Assembly: GCA_035763125.1 (NCBI GenBank)
Contig: DASUBU010000247.1
Coordinates: forward strand, 1-9,665
DNA: 9,665 bases
Direction: 5' to 3'
Source of the DNA: SMAG-U1939 sp035763125
Lineage (GTDB): Bacteria > Chloroflexota > Ktedonobacteria > Ktedonobacterales > JADMIN01
Positions 1 through 6,143 of this stretch are shown piece by piece. The translations under genes were made by a program, and so were the position numbers. Under the pieces are notes generated by a model, which was given only the letters and a program-made list of their open reading frames with translations, was not told the origin of the DNA and made no database searches. Each line of letters begins with the position of its first letter. The stretch's first letter is position 1.

Positions 1-2
1 TG

Positions 3-233
3 ATGGACGCCGGCGTGCCCCGCTTCTCGCGTGAGTCGGCCATCGCCAAGACCTACGCCTCCGACATCGCGATGGAGGTCACCAACGACGCGATCCAGGT
101 GCTGGGCGGCTACGGGTACATGAAGGAGTTCCCGGTCGAGCGGATGATGCGCGACGCGAAGATCTGCCAGATCTACGAGGGCACCAACCAGATTCAGCGC
201 ATGGTGATCGCCCGCGCCCTGATGAAGAACTAA
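3..233 (+). CDS. Acyl-CoA dehydrogenase, C-terminal fragment (cut by window edge)
   Basis: The last 76 residues of an FAD-dependent acyl-CoA dehydrogenase, which oxidises acyl-CoA to trans-2-enoyl-CoA and passes electrons to electron-transfer flavoprotein. The reading frame is open to the left edge, so the first ATG seen is very likely internal; the full enzyme is normally about 380 residues. The fragment is the C-terminal helical domain. It has the family signatures QVLGGYGYMKEFPVERMMRD and IYEGTNQIQR. The Glu of YEGT (residue 59 of the fragment) aligns with the catalytic base of medium-chain and short-chain dehydrogenases (Glu376 in mammalian MCAD). Substrate chain length cannot be judged from this part. 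The broken gene that follows starts 41 bases downstream with its own ribosome binding site, so co-transcription is possible. Confidence 0.95.
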   Translation: MDAGVPRFSRESAIAKTYASDIAMEVTNDAIQVLGGYGYMKEFPVERMMRDAKICQIYEGTNQIQRMVIARALMKN

Positions 234-274
234 GTACGGCAGTTCAGAGCGCACGACAGAGGAGGAGCGGCGGC

Positions 275-518
275 ATGGCGGGAATGGATACGGACTCCCC
301 GGTGCTGCCGCTCGTGATTCTGCTGCGCGAGGGCGGCCCGCTCACGCTGGAGTCCGACCGCCTCGCGGTCTCCGGCCTCAGCCTGCCGATTCGCGAGATC
401 GCCCTACCTCATTGTCACCGTCGCCGGTTTCGGAATCTTCGTTGGATTCAGCGAACGTGCGCGGCGGCGGGCGTGGCGCGGTGAGGACTACCACTACCCG
501 CTGCTCGGCCGCTTGTAG
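275..518 (+). pseudogene. Frameshifted small membrane protein gene, C-terminus resembling the following DUF4870 proteins
   Basis: A good ribosome binding site (GGAGGAG, 261-267) precedes the ATG at 275. The starting frame gives about 43 sensible residues, including LREGGPLTLESDRLAVSG and LPIREIA. These resemble the short beta-rich N-terminus of small membrane proteins such as DUF6232, a weak likeness. After about base 403 this frame becomes Arg/Cys/His-rich and stops at 484. The +1 frame then gives a hydrophobic segment (YLIVTVAGFGIFVGF), a basic stretch and EDYHYPLLGRL, ending at TAG 516-518. That ending matches the C-termini of the next two genes (PYHYPLLGWL and PYRYPLLGGI). Removing one C from the CCC at 402-404 would join both parts into about 80 residues. 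So this is a recent frameshift, a sequencing error in a C run, or a deletion relic of a longer gene. Function is unknown. Confidence 0.6.
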
Positions 519-526
519 TTCACGCG

Positions 527-537
527 TGTGGTAGCCT
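527..537 (+). promoter_or_regulatory. Possible extended -10 promoter element, upstream copy
   Basis: TGTGGTAGCCT lies 47 bases before the GTG at 585. An identical 11-mer lies 48 bases before the next paralogue. Within it, TG-N-TAGCCT fits an extended -10 box. No convincing -35 hexamer is seen, so this rests on conservation and position. It could simply be a passive remnant of the duplication. Confidence 0.35.
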
Positions 538-584
538 TTGAGCGGTGATTACCAGATACACAAACGCGAGGGGGTATTTCGCGC

Positions 585-1166
585 GTGACGAATCCAGATA
601 CGGGTAATGCCGGCAACACTACACCACCTCCTCCACTGCCTCCGTTCGGCTATGGCTATCAGGCGCCACCTCCACCTCCGCCACCTGGCTATGGCTACGG
701 TTACGGCCCGTTTCCCTATCCGTATCCCTATCCGCCGTACGCCTACCGTCCGCCGCACCCCTCCGGCATCCCCGACAGTGAGCGCACACTGGCTGGCATC
801 ACGCATCTCAGCGTTCTCTTCGCCGGCATCATCATGCCGTTGATTGTCTGGCTGGCGGTGAAGACCAGCATGCCCTACGCCTCGCGCCAGGCCAAGCAGG
901 CGTTCTTCTTCCAGCTCATCCTGTTCATCGTCACGGTCGTGGCCGTCGTACCGTTCTACATCGCGTTCTTCGCCGTCTTCTTCACCACCGAGATACCGGC
1001 GCCAGGGCAGCCATACACCATGCCGGGCGCCTTCTATGGTGGCTTTGCCATCATCTGGGGGCTGATCTTCGCGCTCTCGGTCGTCCGGATCGGCTTCGGC
1101 ATCTATGCCGCGGTCCAGGCGTTCGCCGGCAAGCCATATCACTACCCGCTACTCGGCTGGCTCTAG
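585..1166 (+). CDS. DUF4870 (Tic20-like) membrane protein with Pro/Gly/Tyr-rich N-terminus, copy 1
   Basis: A 193-residue protein of unknown function. Residues 1-60 are low-complexity and rich in Pro, Gly and Tyr (poly-Pro runs, repeated GYGYG and PYPYP), probably disordered and cytoplasmic. Residues 65-193 match DUF4870: an ERTLAGITHLS entry helix, a PLIVWL segment, a conserved QAKQAFFFQ helix start, further hydrophobic segments at about 107-133 and 150-177, and the typical ending YHYPLLGWL. About three membrane-spanning segments are visible at roughly 73-91, 107-133 and 150-177. The start is GTG, chosen because the encoded MTNP matches the next paralogue and GAGGGGG (568-574) sits 10 bases upstream. 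The poly-Pro/Tyr tail may be a protein-interaction segment, but nothing here shows a partner. Confidence 0.88.
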   Translation: MTNPDTGNAGNTTPPPPLPPFGYGYQAPPPPPPPGYGYGYGPFPYPYPYPPYAYRPPHPSGIPDSERTLAGITHLSVLFAGIIMPLIVWLAVKTSMPYASRQAKQAFFFQLILFIVTVVAVVPFYIAFFAVFFTTEIPAPGQPYTMPGAFYGGFAIIWGLIFALSVVRIGFGIYAAVQAFAGKPYHYPLLGWL

Positions 1167-1174
1167 CTTCAACA

Positions 1175-1185
1175 TGTGGTAGCCT
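1175..1185 (+). promoter_or_regulatory. Possible extended -10 promoter element, second copy
   Basis: Second copy of TGTGGTAGCCT, starting 8 bases after the stop of the first DUF4870 gene and ending 48 bases before the next ATG. The bases around it differ more than the 11-mer does, which hints at selection on the core. No clear -35 box is seen. Confidence 0.35.
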
Positions 1186-1233
1186 GTGGGCGATGACTGC
1201 CGCACATAACCGCCAGAGGGAGGCAACAGACAC

Positions 1234-1806
1234 ATGACGAATCCAGGACCAGGCCAGGCGGGCAACACGCCGCCTCCGCCGCCACCATCGTCGCCACCGC
1301 CCGGCTACGGCTACCAGGCGCCGCCTCCACCTCCGCCGCCCGGTTATGGCTATGGGCCCTATCCGTACCCCTATCCGCAATACGCCTACCGGCCGCCGCA
1401 TCCCTCCGGCATCCCCGATGGCGAGCGCACGATGGCCGGCATCGCCCACCTCAGCGTCTTCTTCGCGCCGCTGATCCTGCCGCTGATCTTGTGGCTGGTG
1501 GCGCGTGGCACGCAGCCCTACGCCGCGCACCAATCCAAACAGGCGTTCTTCTTCCACCTCATCTTCACCGTGCTGATCCTCGTGCTCGTCCTGCCGCTGT
1601 GGCTGGGAGGATTCTTCCTGGCAATCGCGGCTTCCGCTGGCGGCAATCCCAACGACGCAAGCTTCGGCGCGTTTCCGCTCATCTTCTGCGGCGTCTGGCT
1701 GGTGGCGGTGGTGCTCGGCATCACGCAGATCGTCTTTGGCATCTACGCTGCGGTCCAGGCCTTCAACGGCCGGCCCTATCGCTATCCATTGCTCGGCGGC
1801 ATCTAG
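1234..1806 (+). CDS. DUF4870 (Tic20-like) membrane protein with Pro/Gly/Tyr-rich N-terminus, copy 2
   Basis: A 190-residue paralogue of the preceding gene. It starts at ATG with GAGGGAGG (1216-1223) 10 bases upstream. The Pro/Gly/Tyr-rich N-terminus (1-57), the block RPPHPSGIPDGERTMAGIAH and the SKQAFFFHLI segment are close to copy 1, as is the FGIYAAVQAF...RPYRYPLLGGI end. The middle differs: the loop after the second hydrophobic segment (about 131-146, AIAASAGGNPNDASFG) has no counterpart of the same sequence in copy 1. Predicted membrane segments lie at about 71-90, 105-131 and 147-174. The pattern is conserved ends with a diverging loop, as expected for duplicated copies specialising in the exposed loop, but the role is unknown. 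Confidence 0.88.
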   Translation: MTNPGPGQAGNTPPPPPPSSPPPGYGYQAPPPPPPPGYGYGPYPYPYPQYAYRPPHPSGIPDGERTMAGIAHLSVFFAPLILPLILWLVARGTQPYAAHQSKQAFFFHLIFTVLILVLVLPLWLGGFFLAIAASAGGNPNDASFGAFPLIFCGVWLVAVVLGITQIVFGIYAAVQAFNGRPYRYPLLGGI

Positions 1807-1811
1807 CACTC

Positions 1812-1830
1812 GCGCGCTCGCGCGCTTTCT
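1812..1830 (+). terminator. Short GC hairpin followed by TTTCT
   Basis: GCGCG (1812-1816) can pair with CGCGC (1821-1825) around a CTCG loop, followed by TTTCT. It begins 6 bases after the stop of the second DUF4870 gene. The stem is only 5 base pairs, and the area contains a tandem CGCGCGCT octamer (1811-1826), so pairing may be incidental. Confidence 0.35.
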
Positions 1831-1883
1831 GGCGCCGCAGGACGCGCCTGTTGCATTCCATCGCTCCACACAAGGAGGCCGAG

Positions 1884-2570
1884 ATGGCTCTCTACGTTGA
1901 TAGCGCCTACGCCGAGGAGGTCGCGCAGATCGTCGCGGCCTACCCCGTCACTGGTGTCACCACCAACCCCACGCTGCGGCTGACCGCGCTCGAGCGCGGC
2001 CAGCGCCTCACCGAGGACGACCTGCTGCGGGAGCTGTTACGTGTCACCTCCGGCCCCGTCTTTGTGCAGCCCGCCGCGCCAGATGCCGAGGGCCTCGTCG
2101 CCCAGGCCACGCGGCTGGCCAATCTCGACTCCGCACGCGTTGTCATCAAGCTGCCCGCCAATGGCCACGGCCTCGCCGCCGCCCTGCCGCTGGGCCACGC
2201 GGGCGTGCGCTTCGCCCTCACCGCCGTCTATGCGCTCGCCCAGGCCTACGCCGGGGCGATGGCCGGCGCTGAATGGCTGATTCCCTACTTCGACCGCATG
2301 CGTCGCTCCGGCCTCAACCCTGAGCAGCGACTTGCCGATACGCGCAACCTGCTCGCCGGCCAGGCGCTCCCAGCCAATACGCGCATCCTCGCCGCCAGCC
2401 TCAAGTCCGCGGAGGACGTCGTTCAGGCGCTGCTGGCCGGAGCCGACGACATCACCGCCCCGCCCGACGTCATCCGCGCGCTGGCCGAAGATCCGCTGAG
2501 TCAGACCGCCATCGCGCGCTTCGACGACGACGCGGCGCGTGTCCGCGACCGGCTGGGCAGCGGCTCGTGA
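1884..2570 (+). CDS. fsa: Fructose-6-phosphate aldolase-like protein of the small transaldolase (TalC/FSA) family
   Basis: A 228-residue class I aldolase of the TalC/FSA family, whose members are usually 215-220 residues. The frame is open far upstream, but the start is set by AAGGAGG (1872-1878), 5 bases before ATG, and by the family N-terminus MALYVDSAYAEEV. Family motifs in order: GVTTNP (24-29), VVIKLP with the Schiff-base Lys89, LTAVYALAQAYAGAMAGAE (112-130), PYFDR (134-138) and ILAASLK (168-174). Where true transaldolases have Glu and Phe, this protein has Gln62 (FVQ) and Tyr135 (PYFDR), as in E. coli FsaA (Gln59, Tyr131). I therefore infer aldol cleavage and formation between dihydroxyacetone or hydroxyacetone and glyceraldehyde-3-phosphate rather than dihydroxyacetone transfer. 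The alternative is a transaldolase of the pentose phosphate pathway. Confidence 0.85.
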   Translation: MALYVDSAYAEEVAQIVAAYPVTGVTTNPTLRLTALERGQRLTEDDLLRELLRVTSGPVFVQPAAPDAEGLVAQATRLANLDSARVVIKLPANGHGLAAALPLGHAGVRFALTAVYALAQAYAGAMAGAEWLIPYFDRMRRSGLNPEQRLADTRNLLAGQALPANTRILAASLKSAEDVVQALLAGADDITAPPDVIRALAEDPLSQTAIARFDDDAARVRDRLGSGS

Positions 2571-2644
2571 ACAGGGGTCTTCCCTCGTACCCGCTCCCCT
2601 TCTGGGCGTACGGAGGAGGCTAGGATAAGGATCCCAGGCGGCAA

Positions 2645-2672
2645 CTGGCACATATCCTGCATGCCGTACCAT
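2645..2672 (+). promoter_or_regulatory. Possible promoter of the histidine kinase gene
   Basis: CTGGCA (2645-2650), a 16-base spacer and TACCAT (2667-2672) lie 31 bases before the GTG at 2704. The -10 region and its flanks, CGTACCATCCGGG, match the sequence before the dedA-like gene at 12 of 13 positions. The hexamers are weak sigma-70 matches; the support is the shared sequence. Confidence 0.35.
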
Positions 2673-2703
2673 CCGGGCAGTCCAAGCGAGAGGGGAGCGA
2701 TTC

Positions 2704-4509
2704 GTGCGCCAGCAGCAGAACGATGAACAGACTCACCCGCCGGACTTCCTGCGCGCCACTGAGCCGCCGGTGCCGCACCCCGCACAGCCGAGGACGCATC
2801 CGCCAGGTCTGGTATACGCCGACCTGGCGGCCCTGAGCCATCTGCTCGTCACCGCAGAGCCAGCCGAATCCGCCCTGGCGTCCGCAGTCGAGGCCGCCGC
2901 GCGCCTGCTGCCGGCCGCGCGCATGCTGCGGCTCTTCCTCACAACGCCCACTGCCCCAACCGCGATGACTCAGCTCGTCACGGCGTCGCGTGTGCGCTCC
3001 GGGACGCCCGCACAGGCCGTGATAGAGCCGGCGCCAGCCGAGACACTCGGCTATGGTGAGCGCGTTGATCGCCAGGTGCTGCGCGACGTGCAGATCGCGC
3101 GCCCAGCCGGCGCCATCTGCCTTCCGCTCAGCGATGCCGGCGGCATGGCGCTCGGCGCGCTCGTGATCGAGCTGCCGCCCAGCGGGCCGCGGCCAGACCC
3201 CGCCCTGCTCGCCATCCTCGCCGACACGCTCTCCGCGCTGCTGCGCCGGCACGCAGCAGAAGGCGACCACGCCCGCCTGATGCAACTGCTCGATGCACTC
3301 CCCGCGCTCGCCCTCCCGCCGGAAAGCGCATCTGAAGGCGCGGCGGAGCTGCCCATCGAGGAGCGCGCGGCGGGGCTGCTGCGCGAGTGTGCGCACGTGC
3401 TGGAAGACCTTACCGGCACCGGCACCACCGCCTGCGTGCCACTCGTCCGCGCACCCAACGGCGCCTGGAATGCCCTGCCCGGCAGTACTCTTCCCGGCGA
3501 TATCGGCCTTACTCCAGAACAAGCCGCTGTCGTGCTGGCTGAAGCGCGGGGCGAGCCGGTGGTCATCACGCCCGACGACGACGATATGCTGTGGAGCGAG
3601 TTCGCGCCTCTGCGCCAGCGCGCAGGCTACCCTGTCAGTCGCATCCACTTGCTGCCGGCCGCCACCCCTGACCGTGCGTATGCGCTCTACGCGCTGGCGG
3701 AGGCCCCTGACGCGCTTCCTGCCGCGCGCTGGATGCCTCTCGCACGCGCGCTGCTGACCGCCCTCACCGCTGGCCTCGCCACGATCGAGCTGCGCGCCGA
3801 CGTGCTGGCCGAGGCTCAGGCGCGCGATGCCTACATCTCGCTGGCGGCGCACGAGCTGCGCGGCCCGCTCACCTCCATCAAGGGCTACGCTCAGCTCCTC
3901 GCGCGGCAAGCGCGAAAGAATCCGCTGCCAGAGTCCATGATGCGCTCGGTGGAGGCCGTCGAGCAGCAGAGCATGCGCCTCTCCGAGATGCTCGGCGAGC
4001 TGCTCGACGCCTCGCGTATTCGTCGTGGATCGTTGCTGCTGACCATTGCGCCGGTCGAGCTGGTGGGCCTCGCCGAGCGCGTTGTCGAGCGACGGCGTGC
4101 ATTCTTCCCCCTGCACGATATCCAGCTCGACGTGCCCGCCGAGCCGGTGGTGGCGGCTGCGGATGCCACGCGCGTCGAGCAAGTGCTGCGCGACCTCATT
4201 GACAACGCCGCACACCACTCCCCCTCGGGCGACCCCATCACGGTCTCGATCTCCCAGGCAAACGGCGGCACGCCACTCGTCTCTGTGCGCGACAATGGCA
4301 TTGGCATCGCAGCCGAGGACCGCGATCGCCTCTTCGAGTATCTCTATCGCGCCCCTCGCTCCCAGCAGCGCAACCTCTCTGGCCTCGGCCTGGGCCTCTA
4401 CGTCAGCGCGTACCTCGTGGAGCAGATGGGCGGCCACCTCTGGCTCGAGTCCTCCCGCACGGAATCGCCCGCCGGCAGTGACTTTCGCTTCACCTTGCCG
4501 TCCGCCTGA
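2704..4509 (+). CDS. Soluble GAF-type sensor histidine kinase
   Basis: A 601-residue sensor kinase that should autophosphorylate on His and pass the phosphate to an unidentified response regulator. The start is GTG with AGGGGAG (2691-2697) 6 bases before it. Residues 1-35 are Pro-rich. Two divergent GAF-like regions follow (about 36-183 and 219-359), judged from length, pattern and the connecting helices rather than clear motifs. HisKA lies at about 371-440 with the H-box HELRGPLTSIKGYAQLL (His383). HATPase_c lies at about 485-601: N-box DLIDNAAHH (Asn501), G1 box DNGIGI (530-535), F-box FEYLY and G2 box GLGLGL (560-565). All kinase residues are present. No membrane segment or signal peptide is seen, so it should sense a cytoplasmic ligand, redox state or partner. 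No response regulator gene is adjacent: an orphan kinase. Confidence 0.92.
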   Translation: MRQQQNDEQTHPPDFLRATEPPVPHPAQPRTHPPGLVYADLAALSHLLVTAEPAESALASAVEAAARLLPAARMLRLFLTTPTAPTAMTQLVTASRVRSGTPAQAVIEPAPAETLGYGERVDRQVLRDVQIARPAGAICLPLSDAGGMALGALVIELPPSGPRPDPALLAILADTLSALLRRHAAEGDHARLMQLLDALPALALPPESASEGAAELPIEERAAGLLRECAHVLEDLTGTGTTACVPLVRAPNGAWNALPGSTLPGDIGLTPEQAAVVLAEARGEPVVITPDDDDMLWSEFAPLRQRAGYPVSRIHLLPAATPDRAYALYALAEAPDALPAARWMPLARALLTALTAGLATIELRADVLAEAQARDAYISLAAHELRGPLTSIKGYAQLLARQARKNPLPESMMRSVEAVEQQSMRLSEMLGELLDASRIRRGSLLLTIAPVELVGLAERVVERRRAFFPLHDIQLDVPAEPVVAAADATRVEQVLRDLIDNAAHHSPSGDPITVSISQANGGTPLVSVRDNGIGIAAEDRDRLFEYLYRAPRSQQRNLSGLGLGLYVSAYLVEQMGGHLWLESSRTESPAGSDFRFTLPSA

Positions 4510-4545
4510 TTCCGCGCCGCCACCCGGCATCGCGGCGCGTCCGGC

Positions 4546-4569
4546 CACCCGCCGTCCGCACGGCGGGTG
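4546..4569 (+). terminator. Perfect 10-bp GC hairpin after the histidine kinase gene
   Basis: CACCCGCCGT (4546-4555), loop CCGC, ACGGCGGGTG (4560-4569): a perfect inverted repeat 36 bases after the kinase stop. No T tract follows, so it would be a non-canonical terminator, a transcript-stabilising 3' hairpin or a protein site. Confidence 0.5.
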
Positions 4570-4637
4570 AAGGTGCCGAGTGGGCAAAGCACGCTTCCCT
4601 CGCGCGGCGAATTTCTCTCTCCTCCGGGGCATAGTGC

Positions 4638-4666
4638 TTGCGCAGCTTCCTGTGCCGGCGTACCAT
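4638..4666 (+). promoter_or_regulatory. Possible promoter of the dedA-like gene
   Basis: TTGCGC (4638-4643), a 17-base spacer and TACCAT (4661-4666) form a reasonable sigma-70-type arrangement 45 bases before the ATG at 4712. CGTACCATGCGGG here nearly repeats the sequence in front of the histidine kinase gene, and a CCTG sits 11-12 bases before TACCAT in both. It lies after the 4546-4569 hairpin, consistent with a new transcription unit. Confidence 0.4.
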
Positions 4667-4711
4667 GCGGGAGTAAGCATCGCCAGCGGGAGCAATTACG
4701 GGGAAGCGATC

Positions 4712-5515
4712 ATGGATATTGGGCGCATCATTCAGGAGTTGGCGCAGTGGCTCATCGAGTTCTACAACGCCCATCAGCTCCCCGCGCTCTTCCTGCTCGT
4801 CTTGATCGAAGAGGCCGGCATCCCCATCCCCATCCCTGGCGATACGCTCGTGATGATCGCCGGTCTCCAGCGGGACCGCGGACTGCTCTATGATGTGACC
4901 GTCATTGGCCTCGCCAGCCTGGCCGTCTTCCTGGGCTCGTCGGTGCTCTACTTCGTCATGCGCCGCGGTGGCCGTCCGTTTCTCCTGCGTTTCGGCAAAT
5001 ACCTGCACCTGCACCCCGAGCGCCTCGCGCGCGTGGAGCGCTGGTTTCTCAGACGCGGACGCGTCGCGATTGTGCTGGGCCGGCTGATTCCTGGTATCCG
5101 CATCCCCACCACCGTGTTTGCCGGTCTCTCTGGCATGACCTACTCGCAGTATGCTCCCATCAATGCGATAGCTGCCCTGATCTGGTCGGTCGTCTACTTT
5201 TACCTGGGCGTGTTGTTCCAGGAGGAAGTGCGGTACGTCCTCACGATCCTTGCCGGCTTCCTGGACGACCTCTCCTCGCCGGCCGTGATCCTGTGGCTGC
5301 TGCTGATCCTGACCATCGGGGGCGGAGGCTTCCACATCTTCCGGCGGGTTCGCCGCCACCGGAGCAGAGCCGCCGCACGCATGGCTGAGGAGTCGGGCAC
5401 CGCTGACGCTCACGGCGCCGTGCAGTCAGGCGAAGTCCATCTGCTGCCACGGCTGCGCCAGCCTGAATCGGAGCAGGAGAAGACACGTCCGCCGGCCACA
5501 CCGTCTATCAGTTGA
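4712..5515 (+). CDS. DedA-family (VTT domain) membrane protein with C-terminal cytoplasmic tail
   Basis: A 267-residue integral membrane protein of the DedA/SNARE-associated (VTT) family. Members act in membrane lipid homeostasis; several are lipid flippases/scramblases or proton-dependent transporters. The frame is open further upstream, but GGGGAAG (4700-4706) lies 5 bases before this ATG and the family N-terminus (helix, then EEAGIPIPIPGDTLV) follows directly. Motifs: the conserved acid region and re-entrant loop at about 25-52 (IEEAGIPIPIPGDT) and the signature RRGRVAIVLGRLIPGIR (114-130) with TTVFAGLSGM (133-142). Membrane segments also lie at about 62-82, 149-167 and 190-208. After an Arg-rich stretch (RRVRRHRSR, 211-219) a polar tail of about 48 residues extends beyond the usual domain end of roughly 200-220 residues. 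Gene symbols in this family are unreliable, so none is given. Confidence 0.9.
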   Translation: MDIGRIIQELAQWLIEFYNAHQLPALFLLVLIEEAGIPIPIPGDTLVMIAGLQRDRGLLYDVTVIGLASLAVFLGSSVLYFVMRRGGRPFLLRFGKYLHLHPERLARVERWFLRRGRVAIVLGRLIPGIRIPTTVFAGLSGMTYSQYAPINAIAALIWSVVYFYLGVLFQEEVRYVLTILAGFLDDLSSPAVILWLLLILTIGGGGFHIFRRVRRHRSRAAARMAEESGTADAHGAVQSGEVHLLPRLRQPESEQEKTRPPATPSIS

Positions 5516-5679
5516 GGGCAGCGCGCTCGGTCGCCCGCCGCCTTGGCGGATCGGCGCACCGGGGTGAAATCGCGCCTCGCGCGGGCCGGTCACACTTCGC
5601 CGCTGCGTTTCGTCATCCCAGTGGAAGGTGCTCGATGCACCTCACACCACACACCGCGCAGCGTCGAAGGGAGAGCAGC

Positions 5680-6069
5680 ATGTCTCTACACGTGACCGCT
5701 ATCATGCTGGGCGTGGCGGACCTGGCCCGGTCCAAACAGTTCTATGGGGAGGGCCTGGGCTGTACGATCAACCAGGACCACCCCAATTTCGTGTCGTTCA
5801 ACCTGGGCGACGGATCGTCGTCGCTGGCTCTCTACGAGCGAGAGGCGGCGGCCCGGGAGGCCGGCGTCTCCTCAGAAGGGTCCGGCTTCCGGGGCGTCTC
5901 GTTCCACTATATCGTCTCCTCGCGTGAAGCGGTGGACGAGGTCATGGGCAGCGCCGTGGCGGCCGGTGGCGGCGTCGTGAAGGCGGCAGGAGCCGCCCAG
6001 TGGGGGGGATACTTCGGGTACTTCAGCGACCCCGACGGCTACCTCTGGAAAGTCGCGTCCGCCTCGTAG
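5680..6069 (+). CDS. Small VOC (glyoxalase/dioxygenase fold) protein, metal site apparently lost
   Basis: A 129-residue vicinal-oxygen-chelate protein made of two beta-alpha-beta-beta-beta modules (about 4-53 and 72-126). The start is ATG with GAAGGGAG (5666-5673) 6 bases upstream; an in-frame extension to 5512 has no such site and no family similarity. Visible signatures are IMLGVADLARSKQFYGEGLG (8-27), SREAVDEVMGSAVAAGG (81-97) and the ending GYFGYFSDPDGYLWKVA. In glyoxalase I the metal ligands are His, Glu, His, Glu. By my alignment the first His falls on Ala7, the second His has no match, and the last Glu (normally LWEV) is Lys124. It is therefore unlikely to be glyoxalase I and may be a ligand-binding or resistance-type VOC protein. 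The substrate is unknown. Confidence 0.88.
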   Translation: MSLHVTAIMLGVADLARSKQFYGEGLGCTINQDHPNFVSFNLGDGSSSLALYEREAAAREAGVSSEGSGFRGVSFHYIVSSREAVDEVMGSAVAAGGGVVKAAGAAQWGGYFGYFSDPDGYLWKVASAS

Positions 6070-6091
6070 ATCACGAGCTGATGCTCATCTT

Positions 6092-6125
6092 GCCTCGGCG
6101 GGCCTGGCACCAGGCGCGCCGAGGT
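6092..6125. terminator. Long symmetrical hairpin between convergent genes, likely bidirectional terminator
   Basis: CCTCGGCG (6093-6100) pairs with CGCCGAGG (6117-6124). Inside, after a G/G mismatch, GCCTGG (6102-6107) faces CCAGGC (6110-6115), giving a stem of about 12-14 base pairs. It lies midway between the VOC gene stop (6069) and the yvcK stop (6144), and so could serve both strands. Neither side has a strong T tract. Confidence 0.6.
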
Positions 6126-6143
6126 GCTCTGGCGCGCCGCGCG

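Larger units (their letters stand above)
486..1806 (+). repeat. Tandem duplication array of DUF4870-type genes
   Basis: Three successive gene ends share a YxYPLLG C-terminus, with stops at 516-518, 1164-1166 and 1804-1806, a period of about 640-650 bases. After each of the first two stops comes a related spacer containing an identical TGTGGTAGCCT (527-537 and 1175-1185), then a purine-rich ribosome binding site and an MTNP start. The spacer and both gene ends therefore look copied as a unit. No such spacer follows the third stop, which marks the right edge of the duplication. Confidence 0.75.

Noticed and set aside
1264..1375. CCGCC/CCACC and CCTAT/CCGTA repeats that might suggest a DNA-level tandem repeat or CRISPR-like array
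   Set aside because: They encode in-frame poly-Pro and Tyr/Pro runs of the protein tail, with no spacers or repeat units of constant length.
549..1869. Minus-strand frames of 197 and 272 codons opposite the DUF4870 genes
   Set aside because: Both are shadows of the Pro/Gly/Tyr-rich tails and hydrophobic segments; they share the duplication only because the plus-strand genes are duplicated.
1491..1883. In-frame N-terminal extension of the aldolase gene
   Set aside because: It overlaps the second DUF4870 gene in another frame and has no similarity to aldolases; AAGGAGG 5 bases before ATG 1884 marks the real start.
2620..4695. 691-codon open frame on the minus strand opposite the histidine kinase
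   Set aside because: It is the antisense shadow of a high-GC gene. The plus strand encodes a complete kinase with all motifs in order, while the minus translation is Arg/Gly/Ala-rich with no recognisable family.
4580..4711. In-frame N-terminal extension of the DedA-like gene
   Set aside because: There is no ribosome binding site at the upstream start and the region holds a promoter-like sequence; the family N-terminus begins at 4712.
4510..4711. Structured RNA or tRNA in the longest gap of the window
   Set aside because: Only a simple 10-bp hairpin and a promoter-like sequence are seen; there is no cloverleaf, T-loop consensus or riboswitch signature.
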